Below, in pieces: positions 22,571 to 32,177 of a stretch of DNA of 64,000 nucleotides. How positions within the stretch are numbered: the first letter of the stretch is position 1; each line of letters starts with the position of its first letter. The DNA lies in assembly GCF_030272615.1 (NCBI RefSeq), contig NC_081414.1, forward strand, positions 911,529,009 to 911,593,008, read 5' to 3'. The stretch comes from Cryptomeria japonica (taxonomy: Eukaryota; Streptophyta; Pinopsida; Cupressales; Cupressaceae). The position numbers and the translations under genes are program-made. The notes beneath the pieces were generated by a model. The model had not been told where the DNA came from and did no database searches. It saw only the letters and a list, made by a program, of their open reading frames with translations.

Positions 22571-23416
22571 TCAAGCGGTTTGGCGGATGAAGGTTTTGTG
22601 TTGGTTATTGGATTGGTTAGGAGGAAGTGTGTGATCATGCAGGTAAGTGAAGAACTTGCTATACCATGGGGATTCAGAACTGACTAGGTGACATATCATT
22701 TCAGTTTTGGGGATATCATACGCAGGGATCCAAAGTTGTTCTACCAAGAACTCATAGCATGTTGAATTTTGTGGAAGATCCAGGAGAGACGCAATTGTAG
22801 CCATTGTGTCGACAACTTGATTATGATCTATAAGTACTTGCTCAAAGGTGATAGTTGTAAATGATTCTTTGTAACTATCCACCATCCTTTTATATGGCAT
22901 GAGCTTATCATCCTTAGTTTGATACTCATTGGTGACTTGTCGGATGACTAGCTGAGAATCTCCATATACCTATAGCTCTTTGAGATGCCATTGTATAGCC
23001 AATTTGAGTCCTGTGATCAAGGCCTCATATTCTGCTATATTATTGGTGCATGGGAAAGTGAGCCTATATGACTTTGGGATGTTGTCACCTTGAGGTGTGA
23101 TGAAAATAATACTTTCCTCTAACCCATGTCTAATATATGAGCCATCAAAATAGAGCTTCCACAGTTGTGTAGCTATGATCATGAAGATCTCTTCATCTGG
23201 AAATTTGGAAACAAGAGGATGATCACCTGCGAGGGGTGCATTGACCAACTGATCTGCAATAACTTGCCCCTTGATAGCCTTGCGGTCCACATACTCTATA
23301 TCAAATTCATTCAAGATCATCACCCATTTGGCCAAGCGGCTTGTTAATGCTACCTTGCTAAGTAGATATTTGAGTGGATTGATTTTGGCAATGAGTTGTA
23401 CCTTGTGTGTTAACAT
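22571..23416 (-). pseudogene. E1 archaeal-type RNase H (after Ty3-type RNase H)
   Basis: 23416-22970 begins with the connection segment (NPLKYLLSK, LAKWVMILNEFDIEYV), then WKLYFDGSYIRHG and CTNNIAEYEALITGLKLA, giving catalytic Asp and Glu. After a stop, VYGDSQLVIRQVT gives the next Asp (about 22955). 22900-22571 is the C-terminal part, where the family motif HADAMA is changed to VVDTMAT. This second RNase H marks the Tat lineage. It follows RT, as is usual. Confidence 0.75.
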
Positions 23417-24911
23417 CTAGTGCCTCAATTTGGTGGCTTCCAAGATAACTGCTAGGCAAGCTCGCTCATTAGGTGTGTAATTGAGTTCATAGCCTACCAA
23501 TGTGTGAGAGATATAGTATACAACACACTTTTCCTTCTGCATTGTTTTGTGCAAGCAGTACTCCTAATGTCGTATTTGTAGTTGAAATATATAGAAATAG
23601 AGGTCTACTTGGATCTGGTGGGATCAACAATGGTGTATTCATGAGGTAGTCTTTAAGAATTTGGAATGCTTGCTAGCACTTTTTATCCCATTGAAAGTGG
23701 ATATTTTTATGTAATAGATGCGTGAAGGGATGACACTTATCAACCAATTGCGCAATGAATCTCTAAATTGATTGTAGCCACCATTGTAGTTTCCTTAACT
23801 GACTGATGTTCTTGGGAGGTGGCATGTCCATGATTGCTTTGACTTTCGTCAGATCTAATTCAATGCCTTTTCTTGAGATACTGTAGCCTAGGAGCTTCCC
23901 AGAGGTTACCCTGAAGACACATTTCTTGGGATTAAGACGGACATGATATTGCTCTAATCTGTCAAAGATTTGACCGAGTATTTCCAGATGACCCTCTCTT
24001 GTTAATGATTTAGTGAGTAAATCATCGACATAATAGTCCATTATGGTGTGTGTCATATCATGAAAGATGGTAGTCATATCTCTTTGATAGGTTGCCCCTA
24101 TATTCTTTAGACCAAATGGCATCACATTCCAATAGTAGGTTTCCCATGGGCATGTGAAAGTAGTTTTATGTTGATCCTCTGGAGCAATTTTGATTTGGTT
24201 GTACCCTGAAAAGCCATCCATAAGAGAAAGCATTGCATGACCCGTTGTTAGATCGACAATAATGTTGATTTTGGGTAAGGGGAAGTCATCTTTAGGGCAT
24301 GCCTTGTTCAAATCTCTGAAGTCTATACAGATACGGATGCCCCCATTAGGCTTACCGACAGGTACAATGTTGGAGATCCAATCTGCATAATCAATTGGTC
24401 GGATGAAACCAACATTTAAGAGATTTTTGAGTTCTACCTTGACAAGAACAACAATTTGTGGGTGCATGTTTCTAAGATTTTGTTTTACAAGTTTAGCTCC
24501 TTCTACCATGGTTAGGTGATGCATGACCAAATCAGGATCTAAGCCAGACATGTTTGCATAACACCATGTGAAGTTGATTTGATGCTTCTGGAAGAATTCC
24601 ACAAACTTTGGTTGTTCCTCTAGAGTTAGCAGACATGCCAAATGTATTTGGTGAGGAGTATCAGGGGTCCCCACATTGAATTCTTTTGTTTCTTTGATTA
24701 GGATCGTCGATCTCTCCTGATTTGTACTAGAGGGGAGGATGTCAAACCTTTCATCCATAGGCGCCTCGGAGAGGTTTTCACCTTTGGATACACTCTTTAT
24801 TTTTACTTTTTTGGGATCAACAAGTGCCACAGTGTGGTTTTCACTAGAAGATCCATGTTTTATTGTGATGTTTTTGCAACTGAAAGGTTTGGCATCTACC
24901 CCAAAGTACAT
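23417..24911 (-). pseudogene. E1 reverse transcriptase and Ty3-type RNase H
   Basis: 24911-23763 (382 codons) contains the pre-RT region (PDLVMHHLTMVEGAKLVKQ), then FIRPIDYADWISNIV, RICIDFRDLNKACPKDDFPL, SLMDGFSGYNQI, VMPFGLKNIGATYQR and the catalytic YYVDDLL, followed by LNPKKCVFRV and GKLLGYSIS. RT itself is open. The frame stops at 23763, and the Ty3-type RNase H (23762-23417) is broken by stops and shifts, although LTNTPNERACLAV-like residues can still be read. The N-terminal 110 residues belong to the linker after the protease. Confidence 0.85.
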
Positions 24912-25117
24912 TGCGCTATTAATTTCGATGTCAAAGCCATCTTTATTATCCCCGCTTGGTATGTTATCCCGTATTTCTAAAAATTTGATAAGCGCCTCAT
25001 CGTTTTGGAAGTGATCAAGACATGAGGGATTTGGCTAGTTCCAGTCGATGAATTTGGGGTGGATGATAGGAATGACCTCATCGATTAGGTTGAGTTCAGA
25101 GGAGGCGTTAGTGAGGG

Positions 25118-26239
25118 TTAATATAGAGGAGTGAAGTTCATCGATGGTACTCTCCTTGTCAGGTTCTGGTCTTGGATTTGATGTAGGGCCTGTGGAGTTG
25201 CTTCTTGCTCATGAAACCAAAAGGTTTTTATCCATGCCTCTCCATAAACTGAGATATCTTTACGAGGTGGTGGAGACAATGTGTCTTCCTCATCTAAAGT
25301 ATTTAGATTCACTGAATCAAATTCCCACTCATGTGAGTCTGTGTTTGAATCACTCTCTAACATCCGATTACTATACCAGGTTAGGATGTCTTTTGAATGG
25401 AAGAGTGTATTGGTTACGGGTTTGTGCTCTTTTGGAGATGGGATTGTTGGTAGGATTATTGGTGTTGTTGATCCTGCTACTAGGAGTATCGGTGTTGTTA
25501 GTGCAGTTGGTGCTACTGATGCTACTGATGGGATTATTAGTGTTGATGTTGTTGTTGGGATTATTGGTGTTGTTGGTACAGTTGGTGCTATGGCTACTAC
25601 TGATGGGATTAGTGGTACCATAGATGTTGATGATGACTTTGATGCTACTGAGGGTATTATCAGCTTTGTTGGTGCAGTGGGTTTTGTTGGTGTCGTGGAG
25701 ATAATCAAGGATGGCCTTCTTGGAGTAACTGGTTGATACATGGGTTTGTTGGGATTACTTTGAATCTGAGCTTAGGAAGAGATTCCTTTTGAAAACCTAC
25801 TCTAGTTTTATCTTTGGGTTTCAACTTAGGTTGCAAGGGCCTGTGTCATCCTTGTTTGCAATGTCCCAAAACACTCTGGCCATCATAGCCCATTCTTTGC
25901 ACGATAGTGAGGCCTTTGCCATATTTATCAATGGGAAGATTAGCCTGTGGGATTTCTGTGTTGGTAGGGTCTTTGTAGATCCATTATGCCAGGTCCTCAT
26001 CTCTTGTTTCCTCTTCTTGACTTTTACCAAGTATGAATTGTGCCAAAGTGCATGCTTTCTTAGCTAGTGGTGGTTGAAGAAAATTTTGAGGCTTGCCATG
26101 AGTTATATGGGAGGTGGGTAATTGTCCAACACAAAAGAGTTGGCTAAGATTATATTCCCTAGGACCTTCCTTAGTCATTTTTATTTTCAACTTCTCTTGC
26201 TTTGGTATAGGGGTGATTGAGTTGGAAAGAGAGCTTGGA
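25118..26239 (-). pseudogene. E1 protease-RT linker, Pro/Thr/Ile-rich
   Basis: 25741-25118 encodes repeated short blocks such as VPTTPIIPTTTSTLIIPS, then an acidic part (LESDSNTDSHEWEFDSVNL). 26239-25742 holds further linker frames with stops, including KEGPREYNLSQLFCVGQL. It separates the protease from RT in this lineage. The block repetition at 25430-25730 looks like replication-slippage expansion. The long plus-strand frames over this stretch are shadows of the repeats. Confidence 0.55.
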
Positions 26240-26860
26240 CTAATATGATGTGGAAGGGATAGCTTTTCTATTGTTAGGTACTGTAATCTCTGGCTGATGG
26301 TTAATATTGTTACAATATGTAAATGGATTTGCATCACCAAGGATGGTGATTTCTACACCGTTATGGGGAAACTTGATACATTGATGATATGTGGATGGAA
26401 CGACTTGCATGGCATGTATCCAAGGTATTCTTAACAAAAGATTATATGGTAAAGTAAGGTCCAGAACTTGGCAAACAATATGCTTCACCACTGGCCCCAC
26501 TCTGATAGGTAATACAATAGCTCCTTTGGAAGAATGCTTTGCATCATCATAGGCCTTAATGGTTATCTTTTTGTTCGGATCCACTGATTCTACCTCATAT
26601 CCCAATGTTGTGACCAACTGCAAGGTGCATATGTTCAAGTCGGCTTAGTTGTCAATCAACACTCACTTGATTCTGTGTTGGTTTACAAATCCTTCAATGT
26701 CAAGGGATGTGTTATGTGGTTGTTGGAATGAAGCGTTATCACTTTCAGAAAAAGTGAGTCATGATGATGACCTGAGGCTGCCAACCATGGCTTGAAATTT
26801 ATCTGTGTTGAGGTTGGCAAGGACTAATGCTTCTTGGAGAGCTTGATCCAAGATTGTTTT
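26240..26860 (-). pseudogene. E1 aspartic protease
   Basis: The active-site stretch reads KVLIDN, then TAA, then ADLNICTLQL (about 26650); the stop replaces the residue after Asp-Asn. The frame continues 26638-26240 with the family's Tat-type protease signature: AIVLPIRVGPVVKHIVCQV, YNLLLRIPWIHAMQVVPSTYH and HNGVEITILGD. E4 has the same arrangement (LLLGRPWIHSMQAVPSTLH). Inactive because of the stop in the active site. Confidence 0.75.
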
Positions 26861-26863
26861 GTG

Positions 26864-27755
26864 TCAGGGGGATAAGCACAAAAGCTCTAATATGGGTATG
26901 AGTGCAGGCATTTTATCCAATTGTTCCACAAGATTATATTGCTTGGGCAGGGGTGTCGTTTCTTGTGGTGCTGCTCGAATGGTAATTTTTCTACAATGAG
27001 TAACAACATTGCATGCAGGATTTGGATCTTTGATGGTGAGGGTTGCAACTTGTTCATCAGCGTCATAGAGCTGATTCACAGTATAATTATAGGCAACTTG
27101 TGTATAATTAGTTGTAGTATTTGTGTTTCGCCCGACGGTGGAAGGACCCCTGTGATCATGTGATGGAAGTGAATTATTGAACATTAGATGATCGTCATTG
27201 GATGTTTTAGGGCCATTTCCTTCGATTTCAATTTCTCCTCTGTCAATAAGATCTTGAACAAGATCTTTTAGTTGATGGCAATTGCTCATCTTATGTCCTT
27301 TTCCCTGGTGGAATTCACAATGTGCATTATCTTTCCACCATGGAGGTTTGACCTGAGGTTCATAGTTAGATGTTTTCGGTAAGGTCACAAGATTAGAAGA
27401 GACCAATTGATGCAATATTGTTTTGATGGGTTCCCCTAAGGGTGTGTATGTGCATTTTGGTTTGTAGTTATGTTGTCATTGTCTTGGTTCTTCTTGCAGT
27501 GCATTGCGACCTTGATTTGGTGGATGAGTGATGGTGTTGCTTTTAGGAGGGGGATTTTTCCCTACAAACCTGACCATAGGTTGTGCAATTTTTACGATCC
27601 TTCCATCTAGTATCCCATCATTGACAATGTTCTTGTTCTTGTTCCAGAAATTGGGTTTATCACTATTATAACATGGACGAGGACCATCTTTGGGTTCATT
27701 GTAGATTTTGATAAGTCCCTTTTTGATAAGGGATCATTCACATTTTAATCCTAAG
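26864..27755 (-). pseudogene. E1 Gag, C-terminal part
   Basis: 27415-26864 carries CEFHQGKGHKMSNCHQLKD, a CX2HX4HX4C-like knuckle typical of this lineage, then a helix (LVQDLIDRGEIEI) and a low-complexity region. It ends with QYNLVEQLDKMPALIPILEL, the conserved pre-protease segment. 27755-27416 is readable in pieces (DGPRPCYN and NFWNKNK). The N-terminal Gag core is at 44476-45432; the copia element E3 split the gene and duplicated CTAAG. Confidence 0.75.
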
Positions 27756-28204
27756 TGCGAGATTTTGCCAAGATCAAGAGCTCAATGAAATGTACAAAAT
27801 AGAGACACAATATAGGACAAGAATAAACTGTATTCTCATCAATAGAAAATGATCAATAATCAAATTACATACAATGTAGATGAGCTTGCTTATATAGGCA
27901 AGGCTAGGGATATGTGAGCACACAAACATGACATGTGGCTCAATAAGAAACAAGGGTAGGTAGGAAATAGGTGTGGGTAGGTAGGAGAAATAATATAATA
28001 GTCCACATGAGGTGGATCACCCACTGAATGTGGAGTGCAACAACAAGATCAACACCATAAAAGGTGGAATTTCTCCTACACACACTATCCCAATGTGGCA
28101 CAAACACCCAAGTGTCTCATACCCAAACTACTATGAAATGCATTTCCTAAGTAAATTTAAGTAAGTGTAATAATATCCAAGATGAATAATTATTTACACC
28201 AACA
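27756..28204 (-). repeat. E3 3' LTR
   Basis: TGCGAGATTTTGCC to TTACACCAACA. On the minus strand it starts TGTTGGTGTAAAT and lies right after a polypurine tract. TATA box CCTATATAAG (minus) at 27888-27897. Confidence 0.92.
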
Positions 28205-28216
28205 CCCCTCTTAAGT
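28205..28216 (-). other. E3 polypurine tract
   Basis: Minus-strand TTAAGAGGGG touches the 3' LTR start TGTTGGTG. The neighbouring 28217-28541 has no coding signature. Confidence 0.7.
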
Positions 28217-28541
28217 GCAACTTAGGGGAATGCACTTAAGTCGACAATGCAACTAAGCAATGCAAGATGGGTCCCGGCTACGAGGCCATGTTAGGTACCC
28301 ATGTACAAATGCAAATGCATGCAAACCAATGCAATGAAATCTCTCACAAAGTGGGGAAAGAGAGAAAAACCCAATGGGAAAAAACCCTCCCCCAAAAGAG
28401 AGATGAAAAACATACAAGAGAACTCTCATAGAAGTATGTGAAGGACAAAACCCCATGTGAGGAAAAATTCCCCCCCATATGAGAGAAGAAGAGAAGCTAG
28501 GAAGCCCCCCCTAATGTGGAATCTGCACCAATGATAGAAGC

Positions 28542-29046
28542 TCAATGTATGAAGAAACTGCTCCATGAATGTCGAACAACATTCCTCCCCTTAGGAAGAA
28601 ACAAAACCAAAGGTGTATCCATGAAGTCTCCCCAATCATGAAGGGAAGATGTATGAAGAAAACTCATGATGAAAGGAATCTCTGAAAAACTGCTCAAGTG
28701 TCCCCATGTCGATGCTAAAAGATACCCCCTCCAAAGGTGGTAAACTGTGCCACACTGCTGAAAAAGGCACTCCAAGATCTAGTGGAGATGGATGTAGAAC
28801 ATGTCCCAAAGACTCACATGTCTCCTCAAAACATAAAGAGACCTCCTCCAACTGCTGTACATAAGTATCCACAATCATGTCATCCTCGAAAGAATGATCA
28901 TGTAGAGAATGAACAAGAGGGTCAGAGTGTGCCCTCGCAACAATCGAAGAAGGATCACCTTCATCAAAGAGAAGATGAATGTCATCAATGATGTCTCCCA
29001 AATCTGCAATGTAGGATTCCACAAACAAACTAGCAATGTCTGTCAA
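28542..29046 (-). CDS. E3 3' ORF(s) of unknown function
   Basis: 29046-28636 (136 codons, starting at an alternative codon) is acidic and Ser/His-rich (DIIDDIHLLFDEGDPSS). A second overlapping frame runs 28775-28542. They lie where integrase and RT should be, and no copia pol motif is visible. The composition is like the tail of the gag-protease ORF just upstream (rich in Asp, Ser and His), so both may be remnants or replacement sequence rather than a working protein. Confidence 0.35.
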
Positions 29047-29088
29047 GTAATCATCCCATGAATCTGAAGCTGGAAGACAATGAATATC

Positions 29089-30378
29089 CTACTGCACTGA
29101 ATCACATGAAGGCAAAACTGTCGCACTATCTGCATCATCAGATGCAATAGGTGATATGATATCAATATAAGGAGATGAAATACAAGACTCAAGAACGGGT
29201 TCACATGTGAGAATCCCCATGTTCAAGTGTCCAAAGTTCTCCGCAAAAACTGAACCATCACAAGAAGTGTGATCAACATGTGTAGAATCATCAAATGTGA
29301 AATCATCATCATCAACAAAATCTGAAAAGGAGTATATCCGAGATGCATGATCAACCACCCTAGTCGCAATGATAGCTCTAGTCTCCAAGTCTCTAATGAA
29401 AACTGAGTCAGGTGTGAACTCCACAACTCTCTTAGTTGCGCCATGTGTGATTTGATAGATAGAAAGAAGATTGTTTGTCAAGTGGGGTACACACAACACA
29501 TCATTGAAGGAGTTATCCCCAATGTCAATAGATCCTTTCCCAATCACATCCATGTATGTATGATTTCCCATCAAAATCTGTGGCATGGTGGAAGGCTCAA
29601 ATGTAGAGAACATAGACTGTGAAGATGCCATATGATGAGAAGCCCCTGAATCTAGAAGCCATCTCTTTGAATTATGACTAATAGTAGCACATAGAGCTTT
29701 TCCTTTTCTTGTTCCAAAAGAGTGAGTCTTCCCACTTGTAGAAGCCATGCATGCTTGCCCTTTTCCTTTTGAATGTGAGGAAGTGGAAGTTGATGAATCA
29801 TCCTTCTTGTAGACTTTAGGCAAATCAATGTTATGCTTTTTGATGATATGTGTGAGCTCATCAATCTTCTTAGAATGGCAATGATGCTCCTCATGACCAA
29901 TCTTTTTACAATAAGCACAAGTAGGTCTCTCCCTCTTTGGTGAATTATCTCTCTTGGAAGAGGATGAATCTCCTTGTTTTGGAGAAGATGGTGCTTTGTC
30001 CTTAGGCTTTGATTGCCATTTCTTCTTGTTTGAGTTGTCCTTTCCTTGATTTCCTTTGTTCCCTTGATTTGCCACTAATGCTTGAGACTTAGAAGCCTTA
30101 AGAATGCCCATGCTTATCAACTTAGTTTGTTCCATCATCAACATTTCATTGAAAGCATCAAATGTAGGCATTGTGTAGCTTGAACCCATTGTCATCCTAT
30201 GGGTTTGGAAACTAGAAACAAATGCTGCATATTCTTGTGGAAGCTTGCCTATCAAGTTGAATATCAATTGAGTATCCTTCTTATCAATGCCACAATCTTT
30301 GAGTTGTGCCCTCAACTCATTTGCCTTAGTGACATAATCTTGTATAGTATCAAAGTTCTTGGGATCTAACATGGTGAG
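29089..30378 (-). CDS. E3 Gag (C-terminal part) and protease
   Basis: Open from the E4 insertion point to a stop at 29089. The order is Gag helix region (LDPKNFDTIQDYVTKANELR, then LPQEYAAFVSSF), a basic low-complexity linker (NKKKWQSKPKDKAPSSPK), a zinc knuckle CAYCKKIGHEEHHC (CX2CX4HX4C), and the retropepsin motif WLLDSGASHHM followed by FNDVLCVPHLTNNLLSI. About 70 acidic, Ser-rich residues with no known domain follow. A typical copia would continue with the pre-integrase zinc finger and integrase; none is seen. The true N-terminus is at 42425, across E4. Confidence 0.85.
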   Translation of the reverse strand, partial: LTMLDPKNFDTIQDYVTKANELRAQLKDCGIDKKDTQLIFNLIGKLPQEYAAFVSSFQTHRMTMGSSYTMPTFDAFNEMLMMEQTKLISMGILKASKSQALVANQGNKGNQGKDNSNKKKWQSKPKDKAPSSPKQGDSSSSKRDNSPKRERPTCAYCKKIGHEEHHCHSKKIDELTHIIKKHNIDLPKVYKKDDSSTSTSSHSKGKGQACMASTSGKTHSFGTRKGKALCATISHNSKRWLLDSGASHHMASSQSMFSTFEPSTMPQILMGNHTYMDVIGKGSIDIGDNSFNDVLCVPHLTNNLLSIYQITHGATKRVVEFTPDSVFIRDLETRAIIATRVVDHASRIYSFSDFVDDDDFTFDDSTHVDHTSCDGSVFAENFGHLNMGILTCEPVLESCISSPYIDIISPIASDDADSATVLPSCDSVQ

Positions 30379-32004
30379 TGTAACGTCATAAATTGTACGC
30401 ACTTGTTAAAGCAGTATAATTTAACACCTAGTTTAGCACCCGCCTTGGCGCAGTTGCATTTTGCATTGCATTTCCCCTTTAGCACTTAATTAATCAAATT
30501 AATTAGGTCTAAAGGTTCTATTTCATCATTTTCCACATCATAAAGTCGGGCCCTTTCATTAAAGCGTGCCCCTTTCATTTTATTCTTCCAATACATCACT
30601 TAATCAAAAACCCTAATTAAGCCCTATTATGAGCTTGGGGGCTTGATTTTGGGGGTCAAAACATCTCGAAATCACCTATAACTTCGGGATTCTCTCTAAA
30701 ATCATCATATCTGACGGCCCTGAAAATTTGGTGAAAAGTTGTCGAGACCATGGCACCCGGAGTGCACACGGTCCCGGACATTTTTCCCGAAATTTTAGGA
30801 GCGCGATCCAATCATAAAATAAAGCTTAACCCCAAGAAATTGGCGGGATATTCAATCTCTAGGTCGGCCAAAAGACGAAATTACGACCTAGGGTTTCATA
30901 CATAAGAGCTCTCTTTCTTCATTTGAAGGGATCCGAATTTTGTTTTCAGGAACCTCATATGCAGCGAAAGAGCAGATCTTTGAAGACTTCAACAACTTTC
31001 AACATCCCTCTATCAAGCATTTATCAATTCCATTCATCCATTTAGGGCTTGGAAGACATTGAAGAACAATAAGAGATTACCGATTGAAGATTGGCTTGTA
31101 CCTCTCCCTTGGGGGTTGGGTATGATTTCATGTTGTTTTCATGTCTTTGCATAAGCTTCAATATCTCATTTATTCATGCTTTAGATCACTTTGCATCTCG
31201 ATTTAAAGCATTTACATTATCATTAAAAAGCAATTAGGGTTTACTTTCTAGGTTGCTCTAGTTTGCTTACTTGCATTTTAGATCTTGCACACACACAAGG
31301 TCTGCACACACATTACTTTTACAATACAACTTGGCTATTCGTGGAGGTGGAAATCATCGAAGCGGGGGTTTGACTAAGGCAAAACCCTATATAGCTGCCC
31401 AAACACCTTTTTCAGATATAAGTGCAGGTTTCGAGACTCAGACGACGCCGCAAGTTGCAGATCCGAAAAAAGTAGGTCAAGAAAGCACCCCACATCAAAT
31501 TGCAGAGCAGAACACCAGGACAGGGGCATGGGGTGCCCTGGTCCTTGGGACAGAGGCGCTGGGCGCCCTGGTCCTCCTGACAGACAGCATTTCAGACAGT
31601 TTCCCGAGTGCAAAACAGCAGTTTCAGGTGCAGTTTCCGGTGCAGAATCAGGACAGTGGCGCCCGCGCCCCCGTCCCGAACATTTCCACTTAGATTTTGA
31701 CTCCGGGTATGCATTTTCATTCTTGTCTTATCCTTGTGTTTACAGCTTTCCATTGTTTAAGTTCAATTCTGCAATCTTGTTATTAGTTCATACTTGCATT
31801 CTAGGGTTAGGAATTGAACTTGTATAATCTTACCTTTCAATTACAACAAAGGAATAGAAACCCTAATAGGTAGCCCGTGGCTCTCTCTTTCACAAAAAGA
31901 AGTAGCCAATTGTGTGATACCTCTAGGCTCTTTCGTATTCCGTAATGTGTGTCAAAAGGTAGGATTAGGGCATGATAACCTAGTCTCGCTTTTTCCCCCA
32001 CACA
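30379..32004 (+). repeat. E4 5' LTR (1,626 bp)
   Basis: Starts TGTAACGTCATAAATTG and ends TTCCCCCACACA. It is the complete copy. It includes a GC-rich block with GGGCGCCCTGG repeated (31540-31590) and a final 300 bp very similar to the other LTR. The frames at 31271-31693 and 31528-31827 overlap each other and show no family signature. Confidence 0.9.
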
Positions 32005-32007
32005 TTT

Positions 32008-32027
32008 TGGTGAACCTGACATGAATC
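32008..32027 (+). other. E4 primer binding site (tRNA-Trp type)
   Basis: TGGTGAACCTGACATGAATC, three bases after the LTR. It is complementary to the 3' end of plant tRNA-Trp with two mismatches by my recollection of that tRNA. The match stops after about 20 nt, unlike E1's. Confidence 0.75.
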
Positions 32028-32177
32028 TATCATTGCTTCTTCTTGCATTGCATTTGTTAGATCTAGATCTAGATTTAGTGTGTTTTCATTTCATTTTCAT
32101 TAAAAAAAAAAAAGAAAAAAAAAAGAGTGTGTTTCTTTGCATTGTGTGTTTAATTTTCATGCAACTTTCATTTCAAA

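Noticed and set aside
25144-25736. Plus-strand frames of 159 and 151 codons
   Set aside because: They are shadows of the repetitive Pro/Thr-coding minus strand of E1; Leu/Val or Gly/Val runs with no signature.
31271-31827. Plus-strand frames of 140 and 99 codons in E4's LTR
   Set aside because: Overlapping frames, no homology signal, and disrupted by deletion in the other LTR; treated as chance.
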